Source of the DNA: Anastrepha obliqua
Taxonomy: Eukaryota; Arthropoda; Insecta; Diptera; Tephritidae
Length of the DNA: 64,000 nucleotides
Assembly: GCF_027943255.1 (NCBI RefSeq)
Contig: NC_072893.1
Span: 23,024,001-23,088,000 of the forward strand
Direction of reading: 5' to 3'
The notes under the pieces are model-generated. The model was not told where the DNA came from. It was given only the letters and a program-made list of their open reading frames with translations, and did not search any database. Position numbers and translations under genes: made by a program. Shown here one piece after another: positions 24,765 through 35,934 of the stretch. The first letter of the stretch is position 1, and every line of letters starts with the position of its first letter.

Positions 24765-25370
24765 TTCTCATTTTCGTTATCAAAAAGTAATCAGCACAAA
24801 CTCCTCATTTTCGTAAAAAGTAATCAGACTGAGGAGTTTTTGTCATCATAAAATGTTTTATTTAGAAATATATAAAATTTATTTTTTTTTTGGTTTTCAT
24901 TAGAAAACTTTTACATATTAATTCGGTGTTTCATCCACGGAGATGGTGACTATACAACAAAGACAGCCAAATTTCACACTAGTGCATTTTTTAGAGCAGC
25001 CACTATAACGTTAAAATCGTTAAAATTAATCAACACTGATGACAAAAATTCCTCCATTTCGGTAAAATTAATGAACACTGATGACAAAAACTTCTCATTT
25101 TCGTTAAAAGTAAAGTATAAGTCCTTATAGCAAAAACTCCTCATTTTCGTTAAAATCATTAAAAAGTAATCAGGACTGATAGCAAAAGCTCCTCATTTTC
25201 GTTAAAATTGTTAAAATTAATCAACACTGATGACAAAAATTCCTCCATTTCGTTAAAATTAATCAGCACTTATGACAAAAACTCCTCATTTTCGTTAAAA
25301 TCGTTAAAAAGTAATCATACAAAAATTCCTCATTTTCGTTAAAATCGTTAAAAAGTGAAAAAAAAAACCA
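24765..25370. repeat. Minisatellite, ~40-52 bp unit (CTCCTCATTTTCGTTAAAA)
   Basis: Unit starts near 25051, 25091, 25137, 25189, 25241, 25281 and 25326, plus outliers at 24767 and 24808. Units read ACTGATGACAAAAACTCCTC then ATTTTCGTTAAAA, with or without an ATCGTTAAAAAGTAATCAG insert, so two unit types alternate. At 24803-24846 an inverted pair (AAACTCCTCA ... TGAGGAGTTT) flips orientation of one unit. Confidence 0.85.
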
Positions 25371-26637
25371 TTGATTGGCCTGCGAGCGCCAACTATGTAG
25401 TTCGGTTCGAATATTTTGGAAAATCGTATTTCTGATCAATTATAGTTTAAATTACGAAAATAATAATTCGATAAAGACGCTCACGTGAAGATTTTGAAAC
25501 AAATTGTATTTATTAGTTCAAATTCGCATTGCTTATATGTTACTGAGCGACGCGTGATGGTGATAAGCAGGGGGAGGTGGCCATATGGTAGCTATTCAAA
25601 ATTCGATTACGTCTCTGCTTCACACGGCTTGCCTATGCCATAAAAAAAATGTAAAATCAGACGGAATTTACCAGACAAGATAGGTTCATGCTTGAAGAGC
25701 TCAAGTTCGTAGCGATTCTGCTCAAGTTTTGACATCAAATATTTGTGGTTTAAGAAGGAAGATGTTGCTTAACTTTAGAATATGGAAGCGCGTTAAAATC
25801 TCGTCTTACCTTCAAATAAACGCCCGAGATATTCCGTAGTTTTGACAAAAGTGTACCCAGTGGAGCTTAAGAAGAAATAGAACCGATTTACTTTGCAAAG
25901 ACGTAACAGATGATAGAGCTGAGCTCACGAAAAACGAAACTCTTTTTGTCTGTTTATACCCAGCATTCCTCAAAGTTACTTCAAGAATTTCAGAAAAATC
26001 GTCTCCCTGAGGAAAGTGCTAAACTGTTTTTATTTTAGTTGAGCAGAATCAGAATTCGGCCTAAATTTTTGTTGTTAATTTTGCCTGCAAAGTTGCTATA
26101 CGGCGGCTTTGGTCCATGAGTCACTGAAACTTAGATAATGTAATTGTCTGCAAATGTAATTTCCTAAAGTGCTGAGCCTCCACACAAACTAGCAAACTGA
26201 ATTAAATAAACAACAGCCAACATTTCTGGCATGATATGTATGTGTGTAGTTGTGCATGTATGTTTGTATCTATGTATGCATGTGTGTTTGTAAGTAATTC
26301 GAAAAGAAAAAGTAGAAACACAAAATGGTCTGACATATTCGTAAATAATTGTCATATTTTGCCGCCGTTGACAGTGCGAATTTGGGAAATGACAAAAACA
26401 AAAAAAAAACTAAGGAGTGGCAATATTTGAAAGAAAATAGAAAATGCCTTTAGTTACATCCCAGTAGAGAACATGAAGGAAGAACTGCAAAACTAATATA
26501 TGGTTTTTGGGTTTTGAAATTATTCAATGAACTGAAAAAAAACAGAGATTTTGGGTGAGCTGAAGGTCGAATTTAATTCTCTAAAGCCCAAACTTAACAG
26601 GCTGCCATTGGCCAACAAGTGAAATAACAATTATGTA
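25371..26637. other. Unassigned non-coding stretch
   Basis: No domain recognised. A TATG/TGTG-rich patch lies at 26235-26290. Confidence 0.45.
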
Positions 26638-26953
26638 CCCTATGACCAGAAAGTACCGGGAATGTTTAAATAAAACAAAACAGATTTAAAATTTCAGGCA
26701 AATTTATTTTATCTCCTTCAAAATATGACCCGTCTAAAGCAACACACATGTGCCAACTGTTAGCTCAGTCCCCCATGCACCCCTGGTAGGCCAACGAGGA
26801 ATGGCCTACAGCATCTCACAAGCGCTTCAAAACGGATAAATAGTGACAGATGTTTGTCTTACAGTCCTGCCAACATAAGAAAGAAATATGGACCGGTTTC
26901 CACGTGCGCGGGTCGTTTAAAATAAACGTTCCCGGTACTTTTTGATTCTAGGG
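26638..26953 (-). mobile_element. Internally deleted mariner element with TA duplication
   Basis: Termini CCCTATGACCAGAAAGTACC and (reverse complement of right) CCCTAGAATCAAAAAGTACC are each followed by GGGAAYGTTT. They are flanked by TA at 26636-26637 and 26954-26955. The minus strand carries the end of a mariner transposase, WHMCVALDGSYFEGDKIN, matching the family C-terminus (GDYFEGDKIN). The 316-bp length against about 1.3 kb for full elements means most of the transposase is deleted. Confidence 0.85.
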
Positions 26954-26955
26954 TA

Positions 26956-27948
26956 ACAGTTATGTGCGATAACAAAATTAGCCATCACCAGCCAATCAAT
27001 TAATCCAAATATAGAGTCAAGCGAAAATTCTCTGTCAAAAAGAAGCAAAAAAAAGATAGAGAAAAGGAGAGAAAGTGAACTAGCGGAAAATTATCCATTA
27101 CTTGCAAAAACCCGTAGAGAAAGACATATCAGCTGAGTTTGCTTAAAAATTTTCGAGTTGCCCAAAAACAAGAAAATATTTTTTTTAACATATTTACTTA
27201 TTTATTTTTTTTTAATTTTTTTTGATTTATTGTTAACTACCATGAATAAAATTTTTATTTTATGCTTACTGTTTTTTTATTTTATTTCAAGTAAACAATT
27301 TTATTTTATTTTATTTTATTTTACTTTAAATTTTCTTTTTATTTATTGTTAACTACCATGAATAAAAAAATTTTTTATAGGTTTTTTTTATTTTTTATGC
27401 GTATTTGTTAAATTTTTTTTATTAAAATTTTTTTTTATTTATTATTAATTACCATGAATAAAAAATATTTTTTATGTTTTTTTTTTATTTTTTTATGCTT
27501 ATTTTTTTATTTATTTTCAATAAAAAAATTTTTTTAAAGTTTTTTTTTACTTTTATATTTTTTTATTTTTATTAATTTTTAAAATTTTTTTATTTTCTTT
27601 TTTTAATAAAAAAACAATATTTTAACATTTTTTTTTTGGTTCAATTTTTTCTTTTATTTATTATTAATTACCATGAATAAAAAAATTTATATGTTTTTTT
27701 TTAATTTTTTTATGCTTATGTTTTTTTATTTATTATTAATTACCATGAATTAAAAAAGAAAAATATTTTTATGTTTTTTTTACTTTTTTATGCTTATTTC
27801 TAATTTTATATGTTTTTAGTTTTATTTATTTATTTATTTTTTCTTTTTTTAATTAAAAAAATAATAATTTTAATAATTTTTTTTTTATTTTTATTAATTA
27901 CCATGAATAAAAAAATTATTTTTATGTTTTTTTTTATTTTTTGCTTTT
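26956..27948. repeat. AT-rich tandem array C, left part
   Basis: Sequence to about 27170 is unique. From there a T-rich array repeats the landmark TTATTAATTACCATGAATAA near 27240, 27354, 27450, 27669, 27740 and 27899, separated by 71-219 bp of T-rich sequence with TTTTTATGCTTATTTTT. The frames it produces are Phe/Leu-rich low-complexity, not proteins. Confidence 0.8.
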
Positions 27949-28453
27949 GGTTGGTTGGTTGGTTTAAGGGTGACCCCGCATCGGAGTGCCACATAGACCG
28001 CAAGTTGGGTCAGTTGTGTTGCCCTAGAGCTCATTATTTTAAATGATTTCCCCACCTAACCGAGATTTTTATTGTAGATTTTGGTCAAAGATATTAATTC
28101 GTTTCGAAAATTTGATGAGAGACTCGATTTTCAGGTTCGAGAGTACTAAAAGATTGTCAATTGTTGGAGAACCTAGAAGAGCGAGTCGACTTCTGGCTAG
28201 ACCCGGACAACTGCACAGCAAATGTCTGCTCGATACTTCCTCATCTTCGTCCTCGCAGTATCTGCACAGGTCGTTTTGAGGTACCCCGAGCCGACGTGCG
28301 TGAGTGCCCAAAAGGCAGTGGCCGGTGATAAGAGATGTTATATGCCTTAGTTCGTGTTTCGAAAGACTTATAAGGGTTTTTGTCTGTTTCAGATTGTAGG
28401 ATGGCCAGATTTGTCTGGTCGTAACTCAAGTAGTTTCCACTCGCCACCTCCGA
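27949..28453 (-). mobile_element. 5'-truncated LINE with 11-bp target duplication
   Basis: TTTTTGCTTTT flanks the insert at 27938-27948 and 28454-28464. The minus strand encodes the RNase-H-LINE tail: LGVPQNDLCRYCEDEDEE, SSRHLLCSCPGLARSRLALL, then SLIKFSKRINIFDQNLQ and stop. The upstream part (LSYDQTNLAILQSETDK) is in another frame, so one frameshift lies near 28311. The 3' end is AACCAACCAACC. The insert splits AT-rich array C. Confidence 0.9.
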
Positions 28454-28464
28454 TTTTTGCTTTT

Positions 28465-28950
28465 ACTTTTATTTTTTTTATTTTTTTACATTTTTTTATT
28501 TTCTTTTTTTAATTAAAAAAATATTTTTACATATTTTTAAATTTAATTTTTTTTTTATTATTAATTTCCATGAATAAAAAAATTTATATGTTTTTTTATG
28601 CTTATTTTTACTTTTATATTTTTTATTTTTATTTATTTTTTTATTTTCTTTTTTAAATAAAAAAAAAATTATTTTTACATTCTTTTTTAATTTAATTTTT
28701 TTTTATTTATTATTAATTACCATGAGTAAAAAAAATTATTTTTATGTTTTTTTTAATTCTTTATGCTAATTTTTACTTTTATATTTTTTTATTTTTATTT
28801 ATATTGTTTTGTGTTTTTAATTTTTATAAATTTTTTTTTTTTTGTTTTTTAATTAAAAAAAACTATTTTTTTTTTATTTTATAAATTTTGATTTATTTAT
28901 TATATTACCGTTACCATAAATATACTTTATAAATTCTCGTTTTTTGTTGA
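28465..28950. repeat. AT-rich tandem array C, right part
   Basis: The array resumes after the LINE, with the CCATGAATAAAAAAATTTAT landmark near 28567 and CCATGAGTAAAAAAAATTAT near 28720, then decays by 28950. Confidence 0.8.
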
Positions 28951-29364
28951 TAATTTTTCCTTTTTTCTCGTTTCTGACTATAAACTGCAAATTTTAAACT
29001 GGCACAAAGCAAAAGCGCAAACAATCGGGACTTCACAAAAAATAATTTTTCTTTTTTACAAAAATTTCAATCATACGGCATGCTCACAGATCATTTGTTT
29101 TCGTGGTGGATAATTTTGGCTGGTTAAAATTTCCCCAGCACAAAACGCACGCAGCTCCTGCAATGAACTATCACTTTGCTCTCTCCATTTTCGACTGCTA
29201 AATAATTTTTTGGCTACTTTTGGCAAAAATTATAAAAAAAGCAGCTATGGGTGGCGCAAAATTAATAACTTTCACGGAGATTTATAATTTTTGCAAAGTT
29301 TCATGGTACGCCAATCATATTTGACACTTGAGAACTAGACAGCTCATGGTGAAAAGATTTACAG
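28951..29364. other. Non-coding stretch with GGGTGGCGCAAAATTAAT motif
   Basis: One copy of GGGTGGCGCAAAATTAATAA starts near 29252, matching the termini at 2115-2288. Nothing else recognised. Confidence 0.5.
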
Positions 29365-29610
29365 AGGTGTGGTCAAGATCAGACCGCTAACCGGCTCTCA
29401 GCAAATTTTAAAGACTCTGCTGATTGGCTAACGCCACATAGGTTACGGCAGCGGGTTGTTTACGAAAAACCTAAGATTGTGTTGGTGGCACACGAAAAAT
29501 ATTAAACAATCTCAGTTTTTTCATAAGCAAACCGTTGCCATATCACCTGTTAAGTCAGCCAGTCAGCTGATTACTTGAAATTCGCCGAGCGCCGGTGAAG
29601 GGCCACACCT
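29365..29610. mobile_element. Fold-back MITE X
   Basis: The left end is AGGTGTGGTCAAGATCAGAC; the right end is GGCCACACCT. The left arm reads as the 3' half of MITE X on the minus strand (CAGACCGCTAACCGGCTCTC, GCTGATTGGCTAACG). The right arm from about 29517 reads as the same half on the plus strand (GTCAGCCAGTCAGCTGATTA, GCCGAGCGCCGG). Two 3' halves therefore face each other. Confidence 0.65.
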
Positions 29611-30380
29611 TTTGAATTGTTTTCGCCATGCATAGCATTTATAGGTATTACACATACATACATACATACATCCGTAGTTCACTTGCGGGTAAATTGTTAA
29701 CATTTTCATTTTCGACTAGCAGTAATTCTTGCCTTTCATTACACCCAGAGCAGCACAATTTAATTAGTTGTTTATTAGCTTTTTTTGCCAGTCACTTCCT
29801 TTCGTTTCGTTTTAATATTAACTAAGTAAAAAAAAATGTAAACTGAGTTGAAAATCAATTTTTATGCCAAAATACCACATCTGTTCGATTGGCAGCCGTT
29901 CAGTTTGTTTTATTTTGTTGATTGCGATACCGAAATAGAGCAAAAGTTAATAGAATTTTGGCAATGTCTTGAAATGCAAATAATGCATTGAAACAAATTG
30001 TTCGACAAGCGAGTAGATAATTTTCAATTTTGGCTGTATAGATAAGCAGAACGTCAAAAAAAAAAAAAAAATAAAATAAAAGAAAAACGAAGAAAAAAAA
30101 ACAAAAAGTAAATTTTGGCAATGGCACACACACCAACTGCATAGACATACAGACACACATATCTGTGCCAGTAGAAATGCTACTAAATTAAAAAAAAATT
30201 AGCACGTGGGCGGGTTCGATAAGCACATCTGGGGGTTGGTTGACGTAAGGAGGAAGAACAAGAGTGTAGTGAAATTGTAAGAAATAATAAAGATACAATT
30301 TTGGTTGGCGCAGAATTCTGTACCTGCATATATTTTATGGCATGAAATTTACGATTTTCTAGAGATTATCCTTTAGACTT
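29611..30380. other. Non-coding stretch
   Basis: A CATA run lies at 29652-29670 and an A-rich tract at 30055-30110. Nothing else recognised. Confidence 0.5.
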
Positions 30381-31045
30381 CCAGAGCAGTGTAGCGTCTT
30401 TCAAGCTGCGATATACGCTATAGACAAAGTAGCAAAAACGATGAGACTAATGGACTTATCTCCAGTAAACCTTACCAATTTTGTTGATATTCAAGAAACG
30501 ATCAGTAGCGATCAAGGCACTGGTCTCAATGACTTGAGCATAATCGCGGAAATCAATAGAAGGTGATCTCAGATTACTAACTGTAGGGTCTCCAAAGCGC
30601 GCTGGCCAAAACTTTATATGAAAAGGACAAAATGTCTGCTTGGATTCAGCAGATCAACTATCAGCGCCTTCCGACTTTGCAGTTGTTATAACGGGTCACT
30701 GCACTATTGGCGCCCTTGCCAGTAGAATGAGTGTACCTTACAATGACTTCTGCGGGAGTTGTAAAGATGTAGAAGAAATTGCGTCGATACAAAACCTGGT
30801 CTGTGCATGTTCTGCCTTTCAAAGTAGCCGTGCCAAATATCTTGGCGATTATTTCTCTGAAGACTTGGGGAAATGCAAAATGTCTCACTGGAGGGACTAG
30901 TTAGGTACCTTTTAAAAAAGATCCAAGTGGTTTAAGCAGCTCAGTTAGGGCACGGAAATCAAATGCAGGTATCAAAATAGGCCTTAGGACCACCGAGTGT
31001 CTTGTCTGAGACAATCAACCTGGTTAACCTAATCTAGAGAGTAGA
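30381..31045 (+). mobile_element. RNase-H-bearing LINE tail
   Basis: EQCSVFQAAIYAI (30381 onward) is the RNase H acidic-residue helix (VFQAEIxAI, here with E replaced by A). ITGHCTIGALASRMSVPYND, FCGSCKDVEE and QNLVCACSAFQSSRAKYLGD form the terminal Cys cluster. The 3' end near 31034 is GGTTAACCTAAT, a decayed AACCTAACC tail. Stops at GDLRL-type positions and one frameshift make it inactive. Confidence 0.75.
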
Positions 31046-31269
31046 GAATGAAGTCCAATTCCCACGAAGTTAAAGTTTCACTGGTCTACTCTGAGCGCGC
31101 CATGAAGTAGATGGGCTGATTCATTGGCGGTGTTGGGCATATCACAGTCAAAAACTCTTCTTGGTAAAGCCTCTCTGCATACAGACGGTCGCTAAGTAAG
31201 ACATTCGTTGGAATTATACTATTCTCGTATTTCTCATAGCGGGTAGTCAGACTAAATTGCACGACAGTT

Positions 31270-31380
31270 GGTTCTGCATCACCGGGGCAAGCCAAATTTA
31301 TATCCAGCCTAGGCCAGTAACTTCTACAGCATTTCCCGAACATTTATGGTGAATATTTGTGCTGTTACAACAACAACCAA
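31270..31380 (+). mobile_element. LINE 3' UTR fragment
   Basis: TTATATCCAGCCTAGGCC, CAGCATTTCCCGAACATTTA and TGCTGTTACAACAACAACC match the 3' UTR seen in reverse at 8950-9060. It ends in CAACAACAACC. Confidence 0.7.
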
Positions 31381-32339
31381 ATCGCTGTCAACGATCTCAT
31401 GTAGGGTAACGTCTGATTAGCTTAGGGATAGTGGAGTACCACGGATGGCGGGCGTATTGCTTGAACTTTATTCTGGGTTCGTTTGCCAAGAATGATAGAA
31501 TAAAAAATTGCGCCATCTCTAGGCCGCAGCGACAGCACAGAAACAGAGTAAACGAATATAAGAGGGGAAAATAAGCGAAAGTAAGTGGAAAACAAGGAAA
31601 AAATTTGCATTTAGAGGTTTGATTCGCACATGGAGCGCCCGTTGAGGTACACCTAATGAACCAACAAATCAATGCTCTTTGGAGATGAAGAACTTTTGCT
31701 TGCTTTTCGAAAATTTCAAGCATGAAGGACAAGAGCCAGGTCGGTCTGGAACTTTGCGCAGTGTAGGCTCTCACTTAACTACTTTTAGAATAAAAATCGT
31801 GCTTAGATTTTCTGCATTTAGATAGAAAAAAAATACTTGAAATATAACAACCGTGCCATTGGAAATTGCACGTTTTAGAAAAATTATCTGCCAGACAATA
31901 CAATTGCAAAAAACAGCTTATTGCTTTATGAACTTGATAAAAATATTTATTTTGATTTCATAGTTACTGATTACGTCATTTTAAATATTGGCCCTCGAAT
32001 GTGTCAATTACATTATTTGCTGCTGTAATTAACCGAGTGATAAGAAGAAAACTACCGTTATTAAAAATTAGGTGTTGCTAGTCTAAATTAATTTGAGCAG
32101 TCAGTGAAATATAAAAATAAATTAAAAACTACATGCAAAGGGTTTTCCAATACGGGCGGTTTTATGTCAAGTGATCCAAAAATTTTGGATATTACCGAGA
32201 TTTTTTGTGGGAATTGCCTTATTTTTAGGCTTGAGTATAAACGAGAAGTAAACTGGGAAAATTAAGGAAAGAATTAGTAATTTTGGGATTTCTTCAGTGT
32301 CGAAAATTTAGTATAGAGTAAAATTAAATATCTTCGATT
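31381..32339. other. Unassigned non-coding stretch
   Basis: No domain recognised. The 125-codon minus-strand frame at 31397-31774 has no known motif. Confidence 0.45.
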
Positions 32340-32945
32340 CCTATTAATACTTAATTTTGTTTTTGTTTTTTTGCGATAAAATACATGTGGCTTCTAAAGA
32401 ATTTTTCTTAAATTTTAAATTTTTTTAATTTTGGAAAAAATTAAACTTTTTTTTCAAAATTTTAGAAAAAATTCATTATTTTTGGTTGTAAAATTGAATT
32501 TTATTTTAAGTTTGTTTCGTAATTTTGGAAAAAAATAAATTTTTTTGTTAATAATTTTAGAAAAAATTATTTTTTTAACAAAAAAAAAAAACAAACCTGT
32601 AGTTTCTAAAAAACTTTTTTTAATTTCAATTTTTTTTTTCAACTTTCGGAAACAAAAAAAATTAGTTTTGGTTGGAAAAATTTTAAATTTTATTTTGAAA
32701 AAATTTAAATATTTTGAGAAAAAAATTTTGTTTAATTTTTAAAAATTGTTTATTTTGAATTTTTTTTAATTTGTTTATAATTTTAGGAAAAATTGTTTTT
32801 TTTTTTTTTAAATAAAACAAATAAAATACTAGAAACTAAAACTTTTTTTTGAATAAATTTAATTTTCTTTTAATAAATTAAATTTGTTTTTGAACTTTCG
32901 AAAACAAAAACAAAAAATTGAAATTTTATTTTGATTTTTTTTTTA
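32340..32945. repeat. AT-rich degenerate tandem repeat
   Basis: Recurring AATTTTGGAAAAAATTAAA and TTTTAGAAAAAATT blocks are separated by poly(T). The unit is irregular. It directly abuts the Jockey-like LINE fragment at about 32950. Confidence 0.6.
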
Positions 32946-32949
32946 ATTC

Positions 32950-33790
32950 GGTGAGTGGGTTTGAAGGCATGTGAATAGGTGGTTAGTACCGTGCGTGGTA
33001 CATACTTTCACAATACGGATATATATTGAGCTTGTCGGGGTTGGTACTGGATATCCAGAACTTACTTAAGCCAAAGTAGTTACGCTAGTCTCATGAGGCA
33101 GCTGAAACTTTTCGTCTGCAATGGGTGATGGTAGGACTCCGATAACGGCTTTCGGGAGTTGGGAGTTGAGGAAGGTGGTAAGAGACTCCCATTGAATGTG
33201 GTTTAATGTCTCTCTGTATGCTACCCGATGCAGTAGTTGCAGTCGTGTTTGGTCCTGCATCTTGTCGCTGTAGTCGAATAGATACCACCTGACTCGCTTG
33301 GGAGGTGGATCAGGTTCTAGCAAAAAATTGTCTGCAGGGTAACACCGTAGCAGGAATTACTTACTGAGTATTATACTGTGCTTTTTAACCGGGAGCATGG
33401 AAGCCTCGTTGTGAAAATGTTACAGGGGAGATATCAGCAGGTGGTAGAGAGGGTCTAGGTGGTAGAAAGGATCGTTGTGGATTTAGTGCGGAAAAGCTAG
33501 AGATGAAGGAGCGAAAAACGCTGACAAGACATAAGTTCTTTTTGGAACACAAGTCATCCATGCCATTGCCGAACCATCGTACAACATAGGGGACCACTTA
33601 AACTTCTCGTGTTGGTTGGGTGAGCTTGCGTATTCTACTCTGTTTAGAGCTGTGCTAACGAGAGGTGACAGAAGATTGCTAGCCCTGCTTTTCAGTCCCG
33701 GCGGGAGGGTCGCCTAGTGGATATCTTCTAGTAGCGTGGAGTGGCTGACTTTATTGAAAGAATTTGATAAATCGGACAAAGACAGTCCTA
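32950..33790 (-). mobile_element. Jockey-like LINE: RT core and C-terminus, internally deleted
   Basis: The minus strand gives LSDLSNSFNKVSHSTLLEDI at 33780-33720, which is the RT motif DLSKAFDTVxHSxLL. After a stretch without conserved RT motifs come RVRWYLFDYSDKMQDQTRLQ, LLHRVAYRETLNHIQWESL and PIADEKFQLPHETSVT, the Jockey C-terminal region. The YADD segment is absent, so an internal deletion is likely. The same C-terminal family lies at 15327-15805. Confidence 0.7.
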
Positions 33791-34599
33791 CCGCAGGGAC
33801 GGTTTTAAAAATTAATTAATTAAAATTAAAAAAACCAAGAAGGAGATATTATTTAAAAAAACTGCATACCAAATTTTCAATTTTGAATAAATCTCGAAGT
33901 TCTTGCATTTTTCAAAACTTTTTCAGTTTACTTCTTGTTTATAATCAGGCCTACAAATAAACTAATTTTACGAAAAAAAAATAAGATAACGTCCAAATTC
34001 TGGGATAACTTTAGTTCGAACGTTTACTTAAATGCCTGAATTTCAATATTCGAGCGCTCCTAATAAAAGTCCCTATACAAAATTTTGTACGTGTTTCAAG
34101 ATCAGATAGCCGCTGCGCACTCTATAGCCAATTTACGGCGTCAAGGGAACGAAGAATTAAAAGAACTCACTATCATTTCGAGATCTCTTCTTAAAAATAG
34201 AAAAACATTATCGAAAAGGAAATCATCAATTATTTTATGAATCTACGGTTAAGCCCCAAACACTAGCGCACTCTTCGATAAAGCAAGTGCTGATAAGTAA
34301 AGCGGGGAGTTTAAGAAAATAAATACCTTCGAAGGCCGCGAATAAAACTGAAAACAAAACAATAAATAAGCAGAATTTTACAAAATGCATTCATTGATAA
34401 TATTTGTAATAACAGGGAACGGCGGTTTCGAAAAAGCATTCGAAATTATTAGCTTACTTAGGCTTTTCTAAAAGGAAGAGTGCCATTATGTGCCGAAAAT
34501 ATTTTTAGGAGTGAGCCATTAGCTGGTTTCACAAGTTATTTTGACACTTATGGCTATTTCTCGCAGAAAAAGGTGACACAAACTCAGCAAGAAATTTTG
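33791..34599. other. Unassigned non-coding stretch
   Basis: AT-rich, no motif recognised. Confidence 0.45.
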
Positions 34600-34935
34600 A
34601 TGAGTCTTAGTTTCATAACCGCCGATATGAAATGTTGCGCTGGATTGTTGAGAAGCCAGAGGATGGCAACAATTTGATGCCGAGTTGCTTAGGGCTACCA
34701 ATCAGGTCCAGATAACCTATGAAGTGCGAAGAAGGAAATGGCAGTGGACTAGTCCCACATTTCGCAAGCACGCGTTGCGGTGGAACCCGTCCCATCAAGC
34801 TAGGCGTGCAGTCGGAAGACTTCGCATAACCTGGCAAAGATGAACCGAATCCGAAGTGGCAACTCTTGGAGCGAATTGAGGGCCATAGCACAAAATCGTA
34901 TCCAATAACGTTCTGGAGTAGTTGACGCCCAATGA
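34600..34935 (+). mobile_element. RTE/CR1-like LINE C-terminal remnant
   Basis: The plus strand reads VRRRKWQWTSPTFRKHALRW, NPSHQARRAVGRLRITWQR, then a stop. This follows the pattern RRKWRWIGHTLRK ... ALxWNPxG ... GRPRxTWRR seen at 340-470. Stops are present. It belongs to the same broad type as the first fragment of the window. Confidence 0.6.
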
Positions 34936-35299
34936 TCTACAAGAAGTTATAGGAAAACGTATATAGGATCTTATTTAATTTATTTTTAAAACAAAATGTT
35001 TTGTTATAAAAATTGAGCAACAAATTTAGCATAAAAATACCACAATACAATTTTTTTTATATTTTTGTATTTTTATTTTTATTGTTATTTTTTTTTTTAA
35101 TTTTTTTATTTTTTTTTTTTCATTTTTTTAAGGCCATCTTTAGTGACGAATGGTTTGCTGAAGCAGTGACGGAGGTTACAAATTACATTTGGAAGTGAAA
35201 GAGGAGGGGTTTATCACTGCATGCGTGCTGTCAAGACTGAAATGTGCACCTTCGGTGAGGATTTGAATGAATACAAATGAGGTTTTCATTTTTACTTCA
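34936..35299. other. AT-rich stretch
   Basis: Poly(T)-rich sequence at 35050-35130. Nothing coding recognised. Confidence 0.45.
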
Positions 35300-35670
35300 T
35301 GGTTTTTTGTGCTTTCTACTCATCACAGTACCTCATCCATAACCCAGTTCTCTGAATAAACCGAAGAACTGGGTTGGGCTGAACGCTTGTGCCTTTCTTC
35401 CGGCTACATGCGGCCGATATGTTTTATTCTTCTTATCACTTTAATATCACATTCGGGAAGAAGGTACGCCGGAGTCGACCGGAGGCTGGTCGTAAAAATG
35501 ACAGGATTCTATGAATCATATCCCAATCCTGTGCAGATGGCTTTACAGTCTACAGTGACCTGTGAGAATGCGCATGAGTATTCTCAGTTTGCCCTCAGGG
35601 AGATTTGTGAATTGGTGGAACCTCCTTTGATTATACTCGGCCAGGAGTGATGATTTGGCGTAATGTTGTA
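35300..35670 (-). mobile_element. LINE family Y tail (RNase-H-type), minus copy
   Basis: Minus-strand segments YNQRRFHQF, ILTGHCRL, SHLHRIGI, PEERHKRSAQPSSS and NWVMDEVL match in order the plus-strand copies at 54671-55045 and 60025-60355 (YNQKRF, LTGHCRLRSHL, ERHLCSVQHSS, LSLDEVL). A stop lies within LTGHCRL*SHL. Confidence 0.65.
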
Positions 35671-35842
35671 GCATAAGGCCTGGGTCGTTTCAGTTGGTTA
35701 AAGGAACAATAAGCTTAGCACCCAGTAGAACTCGGCGCTGAGCAACGCCTTAGTAATTAATTCTATGTTAGAAATATCACTTATCGCTCATAATTCCATA
35801 TTCTGATCTTGAATTCATTTACATTGGACGTTGAAATAAAAA
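35671..35842. other. Short unassigned stretch
   Basis: Contains the left target-site copy TTGAAATAAAAA at 35831-35842 for the following LINE stub. Confidence 0.5.
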
Positions 35843-35922
35843 TAAAAAGAATCACAAAGGACGAATCTTTCTTCGTCCAAGTGTGCTCATTCCCTGGGCA
35901 ACCATACCAACCTAACCTAACC
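35843..35922 (+). mobile_element. 80-bp LINE 3' stub with 12-bp target duplication
   Basis: TTGAAATAAAAA occurs at 35831-35842 and 35923-35934. The insert ends GGGCAACCATACCAACCTAA CCTAACC, the same 3' tail type as the larger LINE fragments. The extreme 5' truncation leaves only 3' UTR. Confidence 0.85.
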
Positions 35923-35934
35923 TTGAAATAAAAA

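Noticed and set aside
25040..25340. C/D-box snoRNA signals from CTGATGA repeats
   Set aside because: The CTGATGA boxes recur as part of a 40-52 bp minisatellite with no paired D box or terminal stem.
31397..31774. 125-codon minus-strand frame
   Set aside because: No known motif, unusual Phe/Cys content, and adjacent to LINE debris; probably chance.
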